Below, piece after piece: positions 8,512-16,880 of a DNA stretch of 45,431 bases. Within the stretch, counting starts at the first letter, position 1. Each line of letters opens with the position of its first letter. Both the position numbers and the translations under genes were made by a program. The DNA is taken from NCBI RefSeq assembly GCF_024206475.1, contig NZ_JAMBPR010000072.1, positions 1 through 45,431 of the forward strand, read 5' to 3'. Origin of the DNA: Paraburkholderia sp. CNPSo 3274 (lineage in GTDB: Bacteria > Pseudomonadota > Gammaproteobacteria > Burkholderiales > Burkholderiaceae). A model generated the notes under the pieces. It had not been told where the DNA came from. It saw nothing but the letters and a program-made list of their open reading frames with translations, and searched no databases.

Positions 8512-8587
8512 ACGAATACGACCTCGGCATTTCGGCTTCCGCCTATCACAGGAAGGGTCAGAAGCCTTATCGTTTCGGAGCAAGTCA

Positions 8588-9073
8588 ATGAATCTCCTTA
8601 CTGGCATTGAGTCGACAGATCTGTTTGGCGGCGCCGTGCCTCCTTCCGTACTGCACCTAATCGAGGACACACGTGGCGGCCGCTGTGACGATGTTACCGC
8701 TGCATTGTGGACCGCCGTTATTTGTCACCCGCGCTGCCTGCCACCCTACTATCTGCTATACAAGTTTCACGCGAACCGGGGCGAGCTTGGCGAGGCGAAG
8801 GAAGTTGCAACCAAGGCTTTGACAGCTGCAGCGCGGGAAGCGTCAATTGACATTGACTGGTGTGCGGTACAGCCAGGCGACACAGATTTCACGATTCCTG
8901 GACCGGCACGCTTTTGGCTCTTCACGCTGAAGGCGCTGGCCTTTATCAGCGTTCGCCGCCGCGAACGCGCGGTTGCCCTAAAGCTCCTTGCCAAGCTGCG
9001 CCGGCTGGACCCGGCCGACTGCGTCGGCTTCAACGTGGTGGAAGCCCTTCTCGCGCAGTCCGGGCGCCGATAA
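8588..9073 (+). CDS. Unknown protein downstream of fixX, helical (TPR-like)
   Basis: 161 residues, starting MNLLTGIESTDLFGGAVPP. I do not recognise a named family. It looks mostly helical, with repeated amphipathic stretches (YYLLYKFHANRGELGEAKEVATKAL and RRRERAVALKLLAKLRRLDPADCVGFN) that resemble tetratricopeptide pairs; the pattern GELGEAKEVATKAL and LLAKLRRLDP fits TPR helices. It has a GGAG site upstream, follows fixX by 76 bases on the same strand and probably belongs to the fix operon. A role as a small scaffold or assembly factor is inference only. The IS graveyard starts right after it. Confidence 0.65.
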   Translation: MNLLTGIESTDLFGGAVPPSVLHLIEDTRGGRCDDVTAALWTAVICHPRCLPPYYLLYKFHANRGELGEAKEVATKALTAAAREASIDIDWCAVQPGDTDFTIPGPARFWLFTLKALAFISVRRRERAVALKLLAKLRRLDPADCVGFNVVEALLAQSGRR

Positions 9074-9186
9074 GCCCTACCGGCAGGCCAGCCGCCTACC
9101 TCGCGTGAAGTCCCTCCAATACATCAGGCCGGCAATCTGGCGACGAATCCTCGACCCCTGCTCAATCCGGCCGGGCAAGCTACATT

Positions 9187-9403
9187 GACTTGCGCCCGAA
9201 TTGCATGCGCTGAAGCTTCGCGATCCACAGCTTCAGGTGCTCGATTTCAAGCGCCCGGTCCGAGAGCGACTTCTGGAGCGTCGTCACAGTATCGCGCAGA
9301 TCCGCAGATCACCTTCGCGCTCACGTAACGCCGCCTCACGTGCAAGCACGAGAGCCTTCACGGCCTCGATGTCGTCCGGAAGCGTAGCGTCGCTGGATGC
9401 CAT
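9187..9403 (-). pseudogene. IS66-family transposase (TnpC) N-terminal fragment
   Basis: From an ATG at 9403 the minus strand encodes MASSDATLPDDIEAVKALV and LAREAALREREGDLR, then the homology shifts frame to DTVTTLQKSLSDRALEIEHL and KLWIAKLQRMQFGRKSM. This is the N-terminal coiled-coil region of IS66 TnpC. It breaks off at about 9187 after some 72 codons; the rest of the transposase, TnpA and TnpB are missing. One frameshift near 9300. A dead remnant. Confidence 0.65.
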
Positions 9404-9469
9404 GCAGGCAGTTTACGCGCGTGCGTTGTCACATACGTTCACGAAGCGCTGCAGGGTCTGGCCGCATCG

Positions 9470-9560
9470 ACCGGCTGTCGCCAGTCCGCCTCGGGTCACC
9501 CAGATCCAGTGTTTCAAATTCCTCGTCCACCCACGCTCCCGGCTCATTACGAATCTGCAT
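9470..9560 (-). pseudogene. IS4/Tn5-like transposase remnant
   Basis: A short minus-strand stretch reads NEPGAWVDEEFETLDLGDPRRT, which resembles the N-terminal DNA-binding motif of Tn5/IS4-type transposases (WAxEEFGxxDLGDxRRT). Homology is lost on both sides. The assignment rests on this single motif. Confidence 0.4.
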
Positions 9561-9954
9561 TCGAAAAGTCGAGAGTAAATTGCGAAACGCGAAAATCCGC
9601 CCGTTAACACCCATCACGCAGGTGCATCGCTCAATGCGCTTTCGGACAAACGGCTGCTACTGCGCCACTTCTGTATAACCTTTTCATGATTTAATTCGGC
9701 ATCGCCCCCAAGCATGAAAGCTCCGCAAGGCACAGAATCCTCAGTGGCGCACAGCACACCAAAGACCGCAATCTCAATGGTGGCCCGACCCCGTGTATAA
9801 CCAGGCCTACCCGAACTGGCTCGCACCCCCAACAGTTGCGCGGCTTGTCGCCGCAGCACAAACGGTAAAGAGACCCGGACTGACTGAGTCCGAGGCGTTT
9901 TCCAGTTCATCGATGCCCTGTGCGTCACTTTCATTCTAGCCCCAGGAGAGTGAC
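9561..9954. other. Non-coding stretch between transposase remnants
   Basis: About 390 bases with no gene I can support. The open frame on the minus strand at 9614-9973 has no recognisable motif. Part of this may be the left flank of the IS110 element whose remnant starts at 9955. Confidence 0.5.
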
Positions 9955-10143
9955 ATGGAAGGACTGTCTCCACTCTACCGACGCGTTGCCGGCATCGATG
10001 TCCATAAGATGCTGCACGTTGTCACCGCCGTCATTGAGCACCCTGACGGCACCATCGCACTGGCACGGCGCCGCTGCGACGTCCTGTTCGCTATGCTGCG
10101 AGACGGCACCTTTTACGAACCCAAGTCAGCCCCAACCGCTTGA
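9955..10143 (+). pseudogene. IS110-family transposase with internal deletion
   Basis: The 62-codon frame joins two ends of an IS110-type transposase. The N terminus MEGLSPLYRRVAGIDVHK has the DEDD catalytic aspartate context (RVAGIDVHK) of this family, and the C terminus reads CDVLFAMLRDGTFYEP. The 250-350 residues that should lie between are gone, and the two parts are joined in frame near residue 40. AGGAGAG precedes the ATG. Confidence 0.65.
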
Positions 10144-10319
10144 CGAACCACATAGGGGCACCCCCCGCCGGGCCACCAGTAAACGGTAAAACTCTCTAAA
10201 GGGCTCTCCGCGTTTAGCCACGCGCATTCCTTTTCCGAGGCAGCAGAAGCCAGCGCCGCCGCCGCCGCCAGCGCAGCGACCATCAGAGCACCACAGAGCA
10301 CCCTCTTTAACTTCTTCAT
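10113..10319 (-). CDS. Small putative secreted protein (uncertain)
   Basis: A 68-codon frame whose first 26 residues look like a signal peptide: MKKLKRVLCGALMVA followed by an alanine-rich core and ALASA. The rest (ECAWLNAESPLESF, VYWWPGGGCPYVV) matches nothing I know. Its last 10 codons lie within the IS110 remnant, so the original C terminus may have been lost. It has only a weak ribosome site (GGGGAA) and could be chance. Confidence 0.3.
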   Translation of the reverse strand: MKKLKRVLCGALMVAALAAAAALASAASEKECAWLNAESPLESFTVYWWPGGGCPYVVRQAVGADLGS

Positions 10320-10483
10320 AACTGTTCCCCGCCGACTAACGTTAATATTCCTAATCGTTTTGGATTCATATCACTCGCCGTACTGTGCACCACATCACAT
10401 ACATTACGTGACTCATCCTGCAACCGTCAGAAGAAGGCATCAAATATATCTATACTAATCCGAGTCGCCACTGATCCGCAAAA

Positions 10484-11050
10484 TCATTCCGGCCCGAAGC
10501 AACTAGAATATTCCGCACACTCCCCACAGCTTGAGGCCCGGCACACGTTCAACGCCTCGCTCCTGCAAAGCTCCTTGTAGATAAACTTCTTCCACTTCAT
10601 GCCGTGAACGTTCTTTTCAGCAAGCGACGGAAACCAGTACTCGATAAGCGCCGACAATTCGCCGCGCGAAGAAAGGCGCAGCTCCTGCCACAAATGTTTT
10701 TTGCCTGCGCAAGCGCAGGCCAGTGCGTGAGAAATGCAATGGATCTCGGTTGTTGTGCCTGCCACCGGATTGGCGTATGTCTTTAACAACGTTACAAGAT
10801 CGATGTCGTCATAAGACGGTCCTGGTTGTGAATCTGCAGCCGGCGCGCCAAAGTAAAGGCCCAGTGAACTCTCAGCATCGGGGAACCAGCGAGCAAGCAG
10901 CCAGTGTGTCTCCTCGGCATCCAGTCCGGGGATAGGCAATCTTTCCGTACCGCCTTCGTCGACCGCGGCTGCGAGCACACCGGCGACCGCAAGCACCGTC
11001 AAGTCGTCCGGGTTTCTCGCATAGCGCATTAACGCCGCGTAGTAATCCAT
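10484..11050 (-). CDS. nifQ: NifQ, molybdenum donor for FeMo-co synthesis
   Basis: 188 residues. NifQ is an Fe-S protein that supplies molybdenum to the NifEN/NifH complex. The diagnostic C-terminal motif is present as C170-X4-C175-X2-C178-X5-C184 followed by FGPE, preceded by the usual MKWKKFIYKELC. The start is set at 11050 (MDYYAALMRYARN) because AGGA lies 7-8 bases before it and it falls just after the fdxB stop; the frame extends upstream into fdxB. Last gene of the nifENX-fdxB-nifQ run. Confidence 0.92.
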   Translation of the reverse strand: MDYYAALMRYARNPDDLTVLAVAGVLAAAVDEGGTERLPIPGLDAEETHWLLARWFPDAESSLGLYFGAPAADSQPGPSYDDIDLVTLLKTYANPVAGTTTEIHCISHALACACAGKKHLWQELRLSSRGELSALIEYWFPSLAEKNVHGMKWKKFIYKELCRSEALNVCRASSCGECAEYSSCFGPE

Positions 11051-11066
11051 AGGAATCCTCGCTTGC

Positions 11067-11372
11067 TCACACTTGAGCCGCAGCATGTGTGTAGCATCCT
11101 TTCGGGCATATCTTCGCACATGCCGTGCAGCCAACGCAGAGACCTCGATACGCAATTGTCATGACTTTCTTTTCATGCTCGTCCTCGTCTTCATCGTCAT
11201 CCAGTGGAACATGATCCCCCGCTTCATCGATGCCTAACAGTTGAAGTACGCCGCGAGAACACACCCGGAAACATCGCCCGCAACCGATGCATTTTTGTTC
11301 ATCGAGTGAATCTACAAAGCGAGGTATCCAGACCTCTCCGCTTGGGAGTATCACGCTAAAAAGATGGCTCAT
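11067..11372 (-). CDS. fdxB: Nif-specific ferredoxin III (FdxB)
   Basis: 101 residues with two 4Fe-4S motifs: C28-IG-C31-GR-C34-FRV-C38 and C79-VG-C82-TA-C85-AKI-C89-PKGC. Between them lies an acidic run at residues 58-67 (DDDEDEDEHE), typical of the linker in this family. The start MSHLFSVILPSGEVWIPRF is the ferredoxin III opening. It probably donates electrons during cofactor synthesis or to nitrogenase. It sits between the nifX fusion and nifQ with gaps of 15-16 bases. Confidence 0.9.
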   Translation of the reverse strand: MSHLFSVILPSGEVWIPRFVDSLDEQKCIGCGRCFRVCSRGVLQLLGIDEAGDHVPLDDDEDEDEHEKKVMTIAYRGLCVGCTACAKICPKGCYTHAAAQV

Positions 11373-11387
11373 TTGGAGATCCGGAGT

Positions 11388-12077
11388 TTAATCGGAAGCC
11401 GAAACTGCGGTCTGACGTGCCTGCATCAGCGCGTCATGCGCGTCGTGACAGCGTTGCGCGACTACCATTATCTGCTCCCAACCCGTTGGAAGTTCTTCTG
11501 ACAGATCGTGCAGATCCATCTTCGCCTGCGTGGCCAACGAGTTGAGTCTTTTCAGGCGCGTCTTAAGTTCCCGCGAATCGTTACTCATCATGCCCTCCTT
11601 ATCGGACGACGCACTACAGGCGTCACTGGCAACATGAACCGCCATACTCGAAGATCGGTTTTGGCCAGTTGGCAACTCATCGTCCCCTGCAAAATCGTAC
11701 GATCTGCCACGTTCCCTGGTGAGCTTCTTGCGCAACCACGGAGGCGGCGTGCCTTTCAGAACCCTGCTCAGCTTGATTAGAATTTCTTCGATCGGCAACG
11801 GCTGCGGCACTTTCACTGGATGGACATTAAGTGCTACTACGCGCGCAGCCGCAGTACCGCCTATGGCCGCGACATACAAGATCGCGCAGTCGCGGATCAC
11901 TTCGAGCTTCGGCGCAAGTTTCTCATCATCGCCGTCCTGCACCAGCTTGTCGCCGAAATCAAAAATCTGTAAAAGTGTATGCTCTTCCGTCGTCACGTCG
12001 TAGACCGCAATGCTTTTCGCCCAGCCAAAATGAGCGTCGACGTGCACTTTGTCCTGTGTCGCAAATGCGATCTTCAT
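11388..12077 (-). CDS. nifX: NifX fused in frame to DUF683 (CCE_0567-type) protein
   Basis: 229 residues. Residues 1 to about 135 are NifX (MKIAFATQDKVHVDAHFGWAK, APKLEVIRDCAILYVAAIGG, GTPPPWLRKKL), a carrier for NifB-co and VK-cluster during FeMo-co assembly. After a poorly conserved linker (about 136-162) residues 164-229 are a complete small helical DUF683 protein (ELKTRLKRLNSLATQAKMDLHDLSEELP). These are normally two separate genes, often with a DUF269 gene near them; no DUF269 gene is present here. AGGAG lies before the NifX ATG. An AAGGAGG sequence at 11594-11600 with ATG at 11588 survives inside, so DUF683 may also be made alone. Confidence 0.85.
   Translation of the reverse strand: MKIAFATQDKVHVDAHFGWAKSIAVYDVTTEEHTLLQIFDFGDKLVQDGDDEKLAPKLEVIRDCAILYVAAIGGTAAARVVALNVHPVKVPQPLPIEEILIKLSRVLKGTPPPWLRKKLTRERGRSYDFAGDDELPTGQNRSSSMAVHVASDACSASSDKEGMMSNDSRELKTRLKRLNSLATQAKMDLHDLSEELPTGWEQIMVVAQRCHDAHDALMQARQTAVSASD
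11594..11600 (-). promoter_or_regulatory. Internal ribosome binding site for DUF683 domain
   Basis: AAGGAGG on the minus strand lies 5 bases before an in-frame ATG at 11588 (codons ATG ATG AGT AAC), at the exact start of the DUF683 domain inside the nifX fusion. It is the strongest Shine-Dalgarno match in the nifENX run and looks like the former start of a separate gene. Confidence 0.6.
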
Positions 12078-12132
12078 GCGCTGGTCTCCTCATAAAGTTC
12101 AAGTTACGGCATGTAACACCCTTCTCTTAAAC

Positions 12133-13488
12133 CTAACCCGGAACCGAAACATCAAGACCGCCCAATGATTGCGGCAGTTTCCAGTCGCCCGGATGAGATT
12201 GCGAGATCCTCTCGACCATGAGATTGGCAATCTCGAAAATAAGATTCATTGTGCCGCGATAACCTATCTGGCAACGATGGGCGTTGCCGACGCGGTCAAA
12301 CACCGGCAAGCCCGCGCGCATCAGCGGCTTTCCGAGGCGACCGGCCATCTGCCTGCCGTGCGAATGCGTGATCAGCAGGTCGCAATTATTCGCGCCTCGT
12401 TCCATGTCCTCCAGGTCCCCCAATATGACTTGGCTTGCCGGCAACAGCGCATGCGATGCCGAAGCAGTGGTACTGATGCAAACAGATAGTTCCGCACCCA
12501 TTTCACGGAGCAGCGAACCGATCGAAAGCAGCAGGTCCGGCTCCGCACCGATCGCCACTTTGAGACCGCCAGTATAAAAATGGCTGTCGAGCATCGCATC
12601 CAGTAGCTGGCTGCGCTGCCGGCGATACCGGGTCGGGACTGCACGCCCCGAAAGTTGTGCAAGGCGATGCAAGAACCGGTCGTTCGGCTCCAGCCCCGTA
12701 AGCCGCTCGAGGATCTCGAACGGCACGCCGGCAATTGCTTCGAGCGTCTTGGCGGCGTCGCGCGTTTGCTCACCCACGCCAATTGTGAACGACGAAGCCC
12801 CCGCGGCACGGATCTGATCAATCGTCGTTCCGCCCAGCGTCGTGCCACGCCACGCAGAATCAAGGTGGCCGTCGAGGGAGCCGGAAACATCTGGAAGCAC
12901 AATCGGCTCCAGTCCGAATGCGCAAATAATCTCGCGAAGCTCGTCGATGTCGCCAGGCGATAGATGACTTCCCGGCACCAGATTGATCTGCTGAGGCACC
13001 GTCGGCAACGGCTTCACCAGTGTCTCGACGATCGCGGTCACAGCGCGCCTGTAGCCGTCCTCAAAGGCACCAATATAGTCCGGTGTCGATACGAGGATGA
13101 GTTCAGTATCGTCCAGTTCGCGCTTGCGTTTTCGCACCATCGCAAGGTGCCCCTCCACATCTTCGCCGTTCGTCTCAGTCAGGCCCGTCGTGCAGAGCAA
13201 AATGATCTTAGGCGCCGCGCGCTTGCGAATGTTCAGCAGCGCTGTCTCTACGTTCTCGTATCCGCCGAGAATCGTGGTGACCTCGCTCATCGCCGTTGTT
13301 TGCAGCGGAATGGCTTCTTTGAAATGGCGCACCAGTAGTACGAGCGCGAAGGACGTACAGCCCTGCGAGCCGTGCATTACCGGCATGCATGCATCAAGAC
13401 CCATGGCTGCATACGTCGCGCCGAGCGGTTGACTCATTCTTAGGGGATTAACGGTACAGGCTTTTCCAGACTCGACGACTATCGCCAT
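12133..13488 (-). CDS. nifN: NifN, FeMo-cofactor scaffold subunit
   Basis: 451 residues. With NifE it forms the NifEN scaffold on which NifB-co is matured with Mo and homocitrate. Landmarks: CTVNPLRMSQPLGA, PVMHGSQGCTSFALVL (cluster-side cysteine), TTGLTETNGEDV and the C-terminal ITHSHGRQMAGRLGKPLMRAGLPVFDRVG. The start at 13488 (MAIVVESGKACTVNP) matches the usual NifN opening; the frame extends further upstream to 13554 without homology and would overlap nifE. 22 bases separate it from the nifE stop. Confidence 0.93.
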   Translation of the reverse strand: MAIVVESGKACTVNPLRMSQPLGATYAAMGLDACMPVMHGSQGCTSFALVLLVRHFKEAIPLQTTAMSEVTTILGGYENVETALLNIRKRAAPKIILLCTTGLTETNGEDVEGHLAMVRKRKRELDDTELILVSTPDYIGAFEDGYRRAVTAIVETLVKPLPTVPQQINLVPGSHLSPGDIDELREIICAFGLEPIVLPDVSGSLDGHLDSAWRGTTLGGTTIDQIRAAGASSFTIGVGEQTRDAAKTLEAIAGVPFEILERLTGLEPNDRFLHRLAQLSGRAVPTRYRRQRSQLLDAMLDSHFYTGGLKVAIGAEPDLLLSIGSLLREMGAELSVCISTTASASHALLPASQVILGDLEDMERGANNCDLLITHSHGRQMAGRLGKPLMRAGLPVFDRVGNAHRCQIGYRGTMNLIFEIANLMVERISQSHPGDWKLPQSLGGLDVSVPG

Positions 13489-13510
13489 GATATGTGCCCC
13501 ACTCTGAAAC

Positions 13511-15004
13511 TCAACTCGATACCGCCGCGCGGAAGTTCCAATCGTAGGCCTCACCGTCTGCGCCCCGCGGAATCGGATTGATGTGCGCGGAAGACTTACG
13601 AATCCCCTCGCGATGCACTAGCCCTTCGTCGTCCCACGGCGCAGGAATACGCACCTGCTGCCAGACTGGGTTCTGGATTGCACGGTCGATCTCCTGCACC
13701 AATTTAACAATGCCCTCGTAGCCAGCGTATGGATGGTGTCGCTCCTGATTCACGTCGAGCCACGGCACGCGCGCCTTAAGTGCGACAAACTGCGAGCGCC
13801 CGCCAGACAGCATGATGTCGGCCTTCGCATCCCGGAGCATGTTGTACATCTCGAGCGCCGTCAAATTGTCGACCATGCGCGTCTCATCGCCCATGATCTC
13901 CTTGATTCTTTCCTTATCCCCCTCCGTGCTTTTCTTCACACTCGTGCCGACGATCTCGAGCCCGGCCTCCTGCAGCGCCGCGACCACCGACCATGACTTC
14001 ACGCCCCCCGTGATGAGCAGCACACGTTTGCCATCGAGCCGCTGCCTGTACGGAGCAATGCGCCCCCATACGCGCGCCTCTTCTGCCTTGACAAGGTGCT
14101 CGGTGCGCACGATAAGATCGTCCGGCGCACCCCGCTCCACCAGTAGCCTCGCGACCCCGCGCAGCGCGTCGCTCATGTCGCCAATTCCATAGAATGAACC
14201 CTCGATGTATGGAATACCGTAGCGCTTCTGCATTTTTGTCGCAACGTTGAGCATGGACTTGGAGCACACCACCATGTTGACCTTCGCGCAGTGTGCGCTC
14301 GCGATCTCGCTGTAGCGGCCGTCTCCCGAGATGCAGGACAGAATCCGGATGCCGAGCGCCTCGAACAACGGCTTTATCTGCCACAACTCGCCCGAGAGGT
14401 TATATTCACCGATAAGATTGATATCGAATGGTGTCTTGTACGCCGGCTCGCACGTGCCGATGACGTAATCGAGGATCGTCTCCCCTGCGAGCTTGTTGCC
14501 GAAGTTTTTGGATCCTGCGAAACCGGGCGCATTCACCGGTATGATGGGTTTACCGAACTTTTCCGACGCGTGCTTGCATACGGCGTCTATGTCATCGCCG
14601 ATCAATGCGGTCACGCACGTCTGATAGACGAACACGGCGGGCGGATCGTACTTTTCGAAAATTTCACGCAGACTCCTGAAGAGCCGCCTCTCGCCACCGT
14701 AAATTACATCGAGTTCGTTAATATCGGTTGTGAACGCGGTGCGGTAGAGAGTCGGCCCAGACGATGCCGAATGGCGGTTGTCCCAAGAGTTTCCTTCACA
14801 TGCAATAGGCCCGTGCACCAAGTGTGCAACGTCGACCACGGGCTGCAATGCGATCCGCGCGCCGTCGAATGCGCATCCGCCGGCGGCCGCCCCCGGCGAA
14901 ACCTGCTTCGAACAGCCTTGCTTGCGCTCCTTTTCGCTCTTCGCCAGGTTCTTTGCGCAACCCGGTTCGTTGAAGATCTCGACAGCGCTCGTCTTTAGCC
15001 ACAT
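13511..15004 (-). CDS. nifE: NifE, FeMo-cofactor scaffold subunit
   Basis: 497 residues. NifD-like partner of NifN. Landmarks: NEPGCAKN, GAAAGGCAFDGARIALQPVVDVAHLVHGP, IACEGNSWDNR, YQTCVTALIGDD and GYEGIVKLVQEIDRAI. The start at 15004 (MWLKTSAVEIF) is supported by AGGA upstream and by a sigma-54 promoter at 15039-15054, which lies inside the longer frame that begins at 15058. First gene of the nifE-N-X/DUF683-fdxB-nifQ operon, which lies downstream of nifA on the same strand. Confidence 0.95.
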   Translation of the reverse strand: MWLKTSAVEIFNEPGCAKNLAKSEKERKQGCSKQVSPGAAAGGCAFDGARIALQPVVDVAHLVHGPIACEGNSWDNRHSASSGPTLYRTAFTTDINELDVIYGGERRLFRSLREIFEKYDPPAVFVYQTCVTALIGDDIDAVCKHASEKFGKPIIPVNAPGFAGSKNFGNKLAGETILDYVIGTCEPAYKTPFDINLIGEYNLSGELWQIKPLFEALGIRILSCISGDGRYSEIASAHCAKVNMVVCSKSMLNVATKMQKRYGIPYIEGSFYGIGDMSDALRGVARLLVERGAPDDLIVRTEHLVKAEEARVWGRIAPYRQRLDGKRVLLITGGVKSWSVVAALQEAGLEIVGTSVKKSTEGDKERIKEIMGDETRMVDNLTALEMYNMLRDAKADIMLSGGRSQFVALKARVPWLDVNQERHHPYAGYEGIVKLVQEIDRAIQNPVWQQVRIPAPWDDEGLVHREGIRKSSAHINPIPRGADGEAYDWNFRAAVSS

Positions 15005-15038
15005 CGTAGAGTCCTGACGATAGAAGTCCACGACTGCA

Positions 15039-15054
15039 GGCAAATTGCGTACCA
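15039..15054 (-). promoter_or_regulatory. Sigma-54 promoter of nifE operon
   Basis: On the minus strand TGGTACGCAATTTGCC matches TGGCAC-N5-TTGCW with one change in the -24 block and correct GG-N10-GC spacing. It places the transcript start about 24 bases before the nifE ATG at 15004. A one-mismatch NifA site (TGT-N10-ACC, 15106-15121) lies about 55 bases upstream. Confidence 0.78.
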
Positions 15055-15233
15055 CCATCGCAGCCCAAGTTAGCGGTCATAGCGGCGCTATGCCGAAGCC
15101 AGATTTGTCGTTCTTGTTACCTGCGTTGAAGAAGTTCAACCAATCACTACAGTGATCCGACAGGCAAGAGCCTGCCTGCCGGTAGTCTTCTCGCCCAGTC
15201 TCTCCAAGTGCATGCGCGCAACCGCCGCGGCCG

Positions 15234-16880
15234 TCAGAAGCGGCGCAGCTTGATCCCGTGTTTACGCAGTGCGTAGCCGATCTGCCGCGGCGTGATATGT
15301 AGGAGTCGTGCGGCCTTCGCTTGTACCCATCCACAGCGCTCCATTGCCCACACAAGCTGTTCCCGCTCGCTCCCCGGCATGTCGCTACCGCTTCGCGTCT
15401 CGAAGCTACCCTCATTCCAATCACCGGCACTTACGCTCGACAGGGCATTCGGCACTTCACTGTTTGTAGCGTCCAATGTGCGGGCAGGACGCACAGCGTC
15501 TTCTCGTTCGATGTAATGCAGTTCTTTGGTGAGGCAACGGCCTCTCTCGCACAGAAAGGAAAATCGATCTATCGTGTCGTGATCCGCCATGGTCGCGGTA
15601 CGCTCAACGCAATTTTCCAGCTCGCGCACATTGCCAGGCCAGTAGCAGCTGGACAGAACCCGAAACGCTTGTTCATTGAAATGCAAAGATCGACGATTGT
15701 CGCGGTTAAAGCGGTCCAGAAAGTGCTGCGCCATTGCCGGAATTTCCTCACGGCGTTCGCGCAGCGGCGGCAAAAGGATACTCACGACGTTGATGCGGTA
15801 GTAGAGATCCGCACGAAATTCCCCCGCCTTCACCATTTGTTCGAGGTTGCGGTTCGTGGCGACGATCAGCCTAACGTCGACTCTTACCAGGGTGGTGCCA
15901 CCCACCCGTTCGAACTCTCGCTCCTGCAAAACCCGCAACAATTTGGCTTGGAACGAAGGCGAAATGTCGCCGATCTCGTCGAGGAAAAGTGTCCCGCCGT
16001 GTGCCACTTCAAAACGCCCTTTGCGTTGATATTGCGCACCGGTAAACGCTCCCTTCTCATGGCCGAACAATTCGCTTTCTAGCAGTGTTTCAGTGAGCGC
16101 CGCACAGTTCACTGAGATGAACGGCTGGTCCTTGCGGGGCGATAACCCATAAATCGCGCGCGCGATCAGCTCCTTTCCAGTTCCGCTCTCGCCGCGCAAA
16201 AGCACCGTCGTCCGCGTAGGCGCTACTTGATGAACCTGCGAAAAGACGCGTTGCATAGGGGCAGATTCTCCGAGCACATTGTCGATACGATACGAAGTCT
16301 GGTCAGCATAGACCGCTCGTCTCATCTCCTGTCGCGCGGTTTGGTGCATCTGCCCCGACGCACCATCAAGCAGAAGTGCCTGGCCCATCGACGCCGCGAC
16401 GACCTTCATGAGTTGGAGGTCGCTAGCAAAGACGCGCTGTCCGTCCGTATTCTCGCAGAACGCAACAAGTACGCCGAGCGGACGCCCTTCATACCTGATC
16501 GACGCCCCGAGCAGTGCCACATGCTCACCTTCCAATCCGTCAAACATCTCGATGCTGTCCACGAAGAGTGGTTCATCACGCAGTCTCGCCACCACCACAG
16601 CCGAGTCGTTGGTGTGTATTCGCCCCAATACCCCCTCATTGGGCAGGAAACGCAGACGTTCACGCCAGCCCGCTGACAACCCCGTGCCACACAGGCCGCC
16701 CAGATGGCCGTCTGGCTCAGCGACCGCAATAAACGCGGAGCGCCATCCGCACGCATATGAGAGGTAACGCAAAGATGTCTCCAACGTCCTTTCGGTATCT
16801 CGTGACGAGGTCAACGTCTTTACTACTTCGTAGACCACATCAAAATTGAGATGACTCTCATTGACATCGAGATGCGACAT
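15234..16880 (-). CDS. nifA: NifA, sigma-54-dependent activator, oxygen-sensitive type
   Basis: 548 residues: N-terminal GAF domain (about 1-175), AAA+ sigma-54 interaction domain (about 200-435) with Walker A GESGTGKE at 230-237 and the sigma-54 contact loop GAFTGA at 277-282, and a C-terminal Fis-type helix-turn-helix (about 505-545, AAKAARLLHITPRQIGYALRK type). The cysteines C412-X11-C424-X19-C444-X4-C449 match exactly the motif of NifA proteins that sense oxygen directly through a metal or Fe-S site, so no NifL is expected. It activates the sigma-54 promoters seen at nifB, nifV and nifE. The start at 16880 (MSHLDVNES) is preceded by a GGAG-like site; the upstream frame to 16985 has no homology. 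Confidence 0.95.
   Translation of the reverse strand: MSHLDVNESHLNFDVVYEVVKTLTSSRDTERTLETSLRYLSYACGWRSAFIAVAEPDGHLGGLCGTGLSAGWRERLRFLPNEGVLGRIHTNDSAVVVARLRDEPLFVDSIEMFDGLEGEHVALLGASIRYEGRPLGVLVAFCENTDGQRVFASDLQLMKVVAASMGQALLLDGASGQMHQTARQEMRRAVYADQTSYRIDNVLGESAPMQRVFSQVHQVAPTRTTVLLRGESGTGKELIARAIYGLSPRKDQPFISVNCAALTETLLESELFGHEKGAFTGAQYQRKGRFEVAHGGTLFLDEIGDISPSFQAKLLRVLQEREFERVGGTTLVRVDVRLIVATNRNLEQMVKAGEFRADLYYRINVVSILLPPLRERREEIPAMAQHFLDRFNRDNRRSLHFNEQAFRVLSSCYWPGNVRELENCVERTATMADHDTIDRFSFLCERGRCLTKELHYIEREDAVRPARTLDATNSEVPNALSSVSAGDWNEGSFETRSGSDMPGSEREQLVWAMERCGWVQAKAARLLHITPRQIGYALRKHGIKLRRF

Noticed and set aside
9614..9973. 119-codon minus-strand frame beside the IS110 remnant
   Set aside because: No motif, no ribosome site, and it runs over the IS110 start.
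14291..14998. Long frame antisense to nifE
   Set aside because: Shadow of nifE in GC-rich codon usage; no motif.
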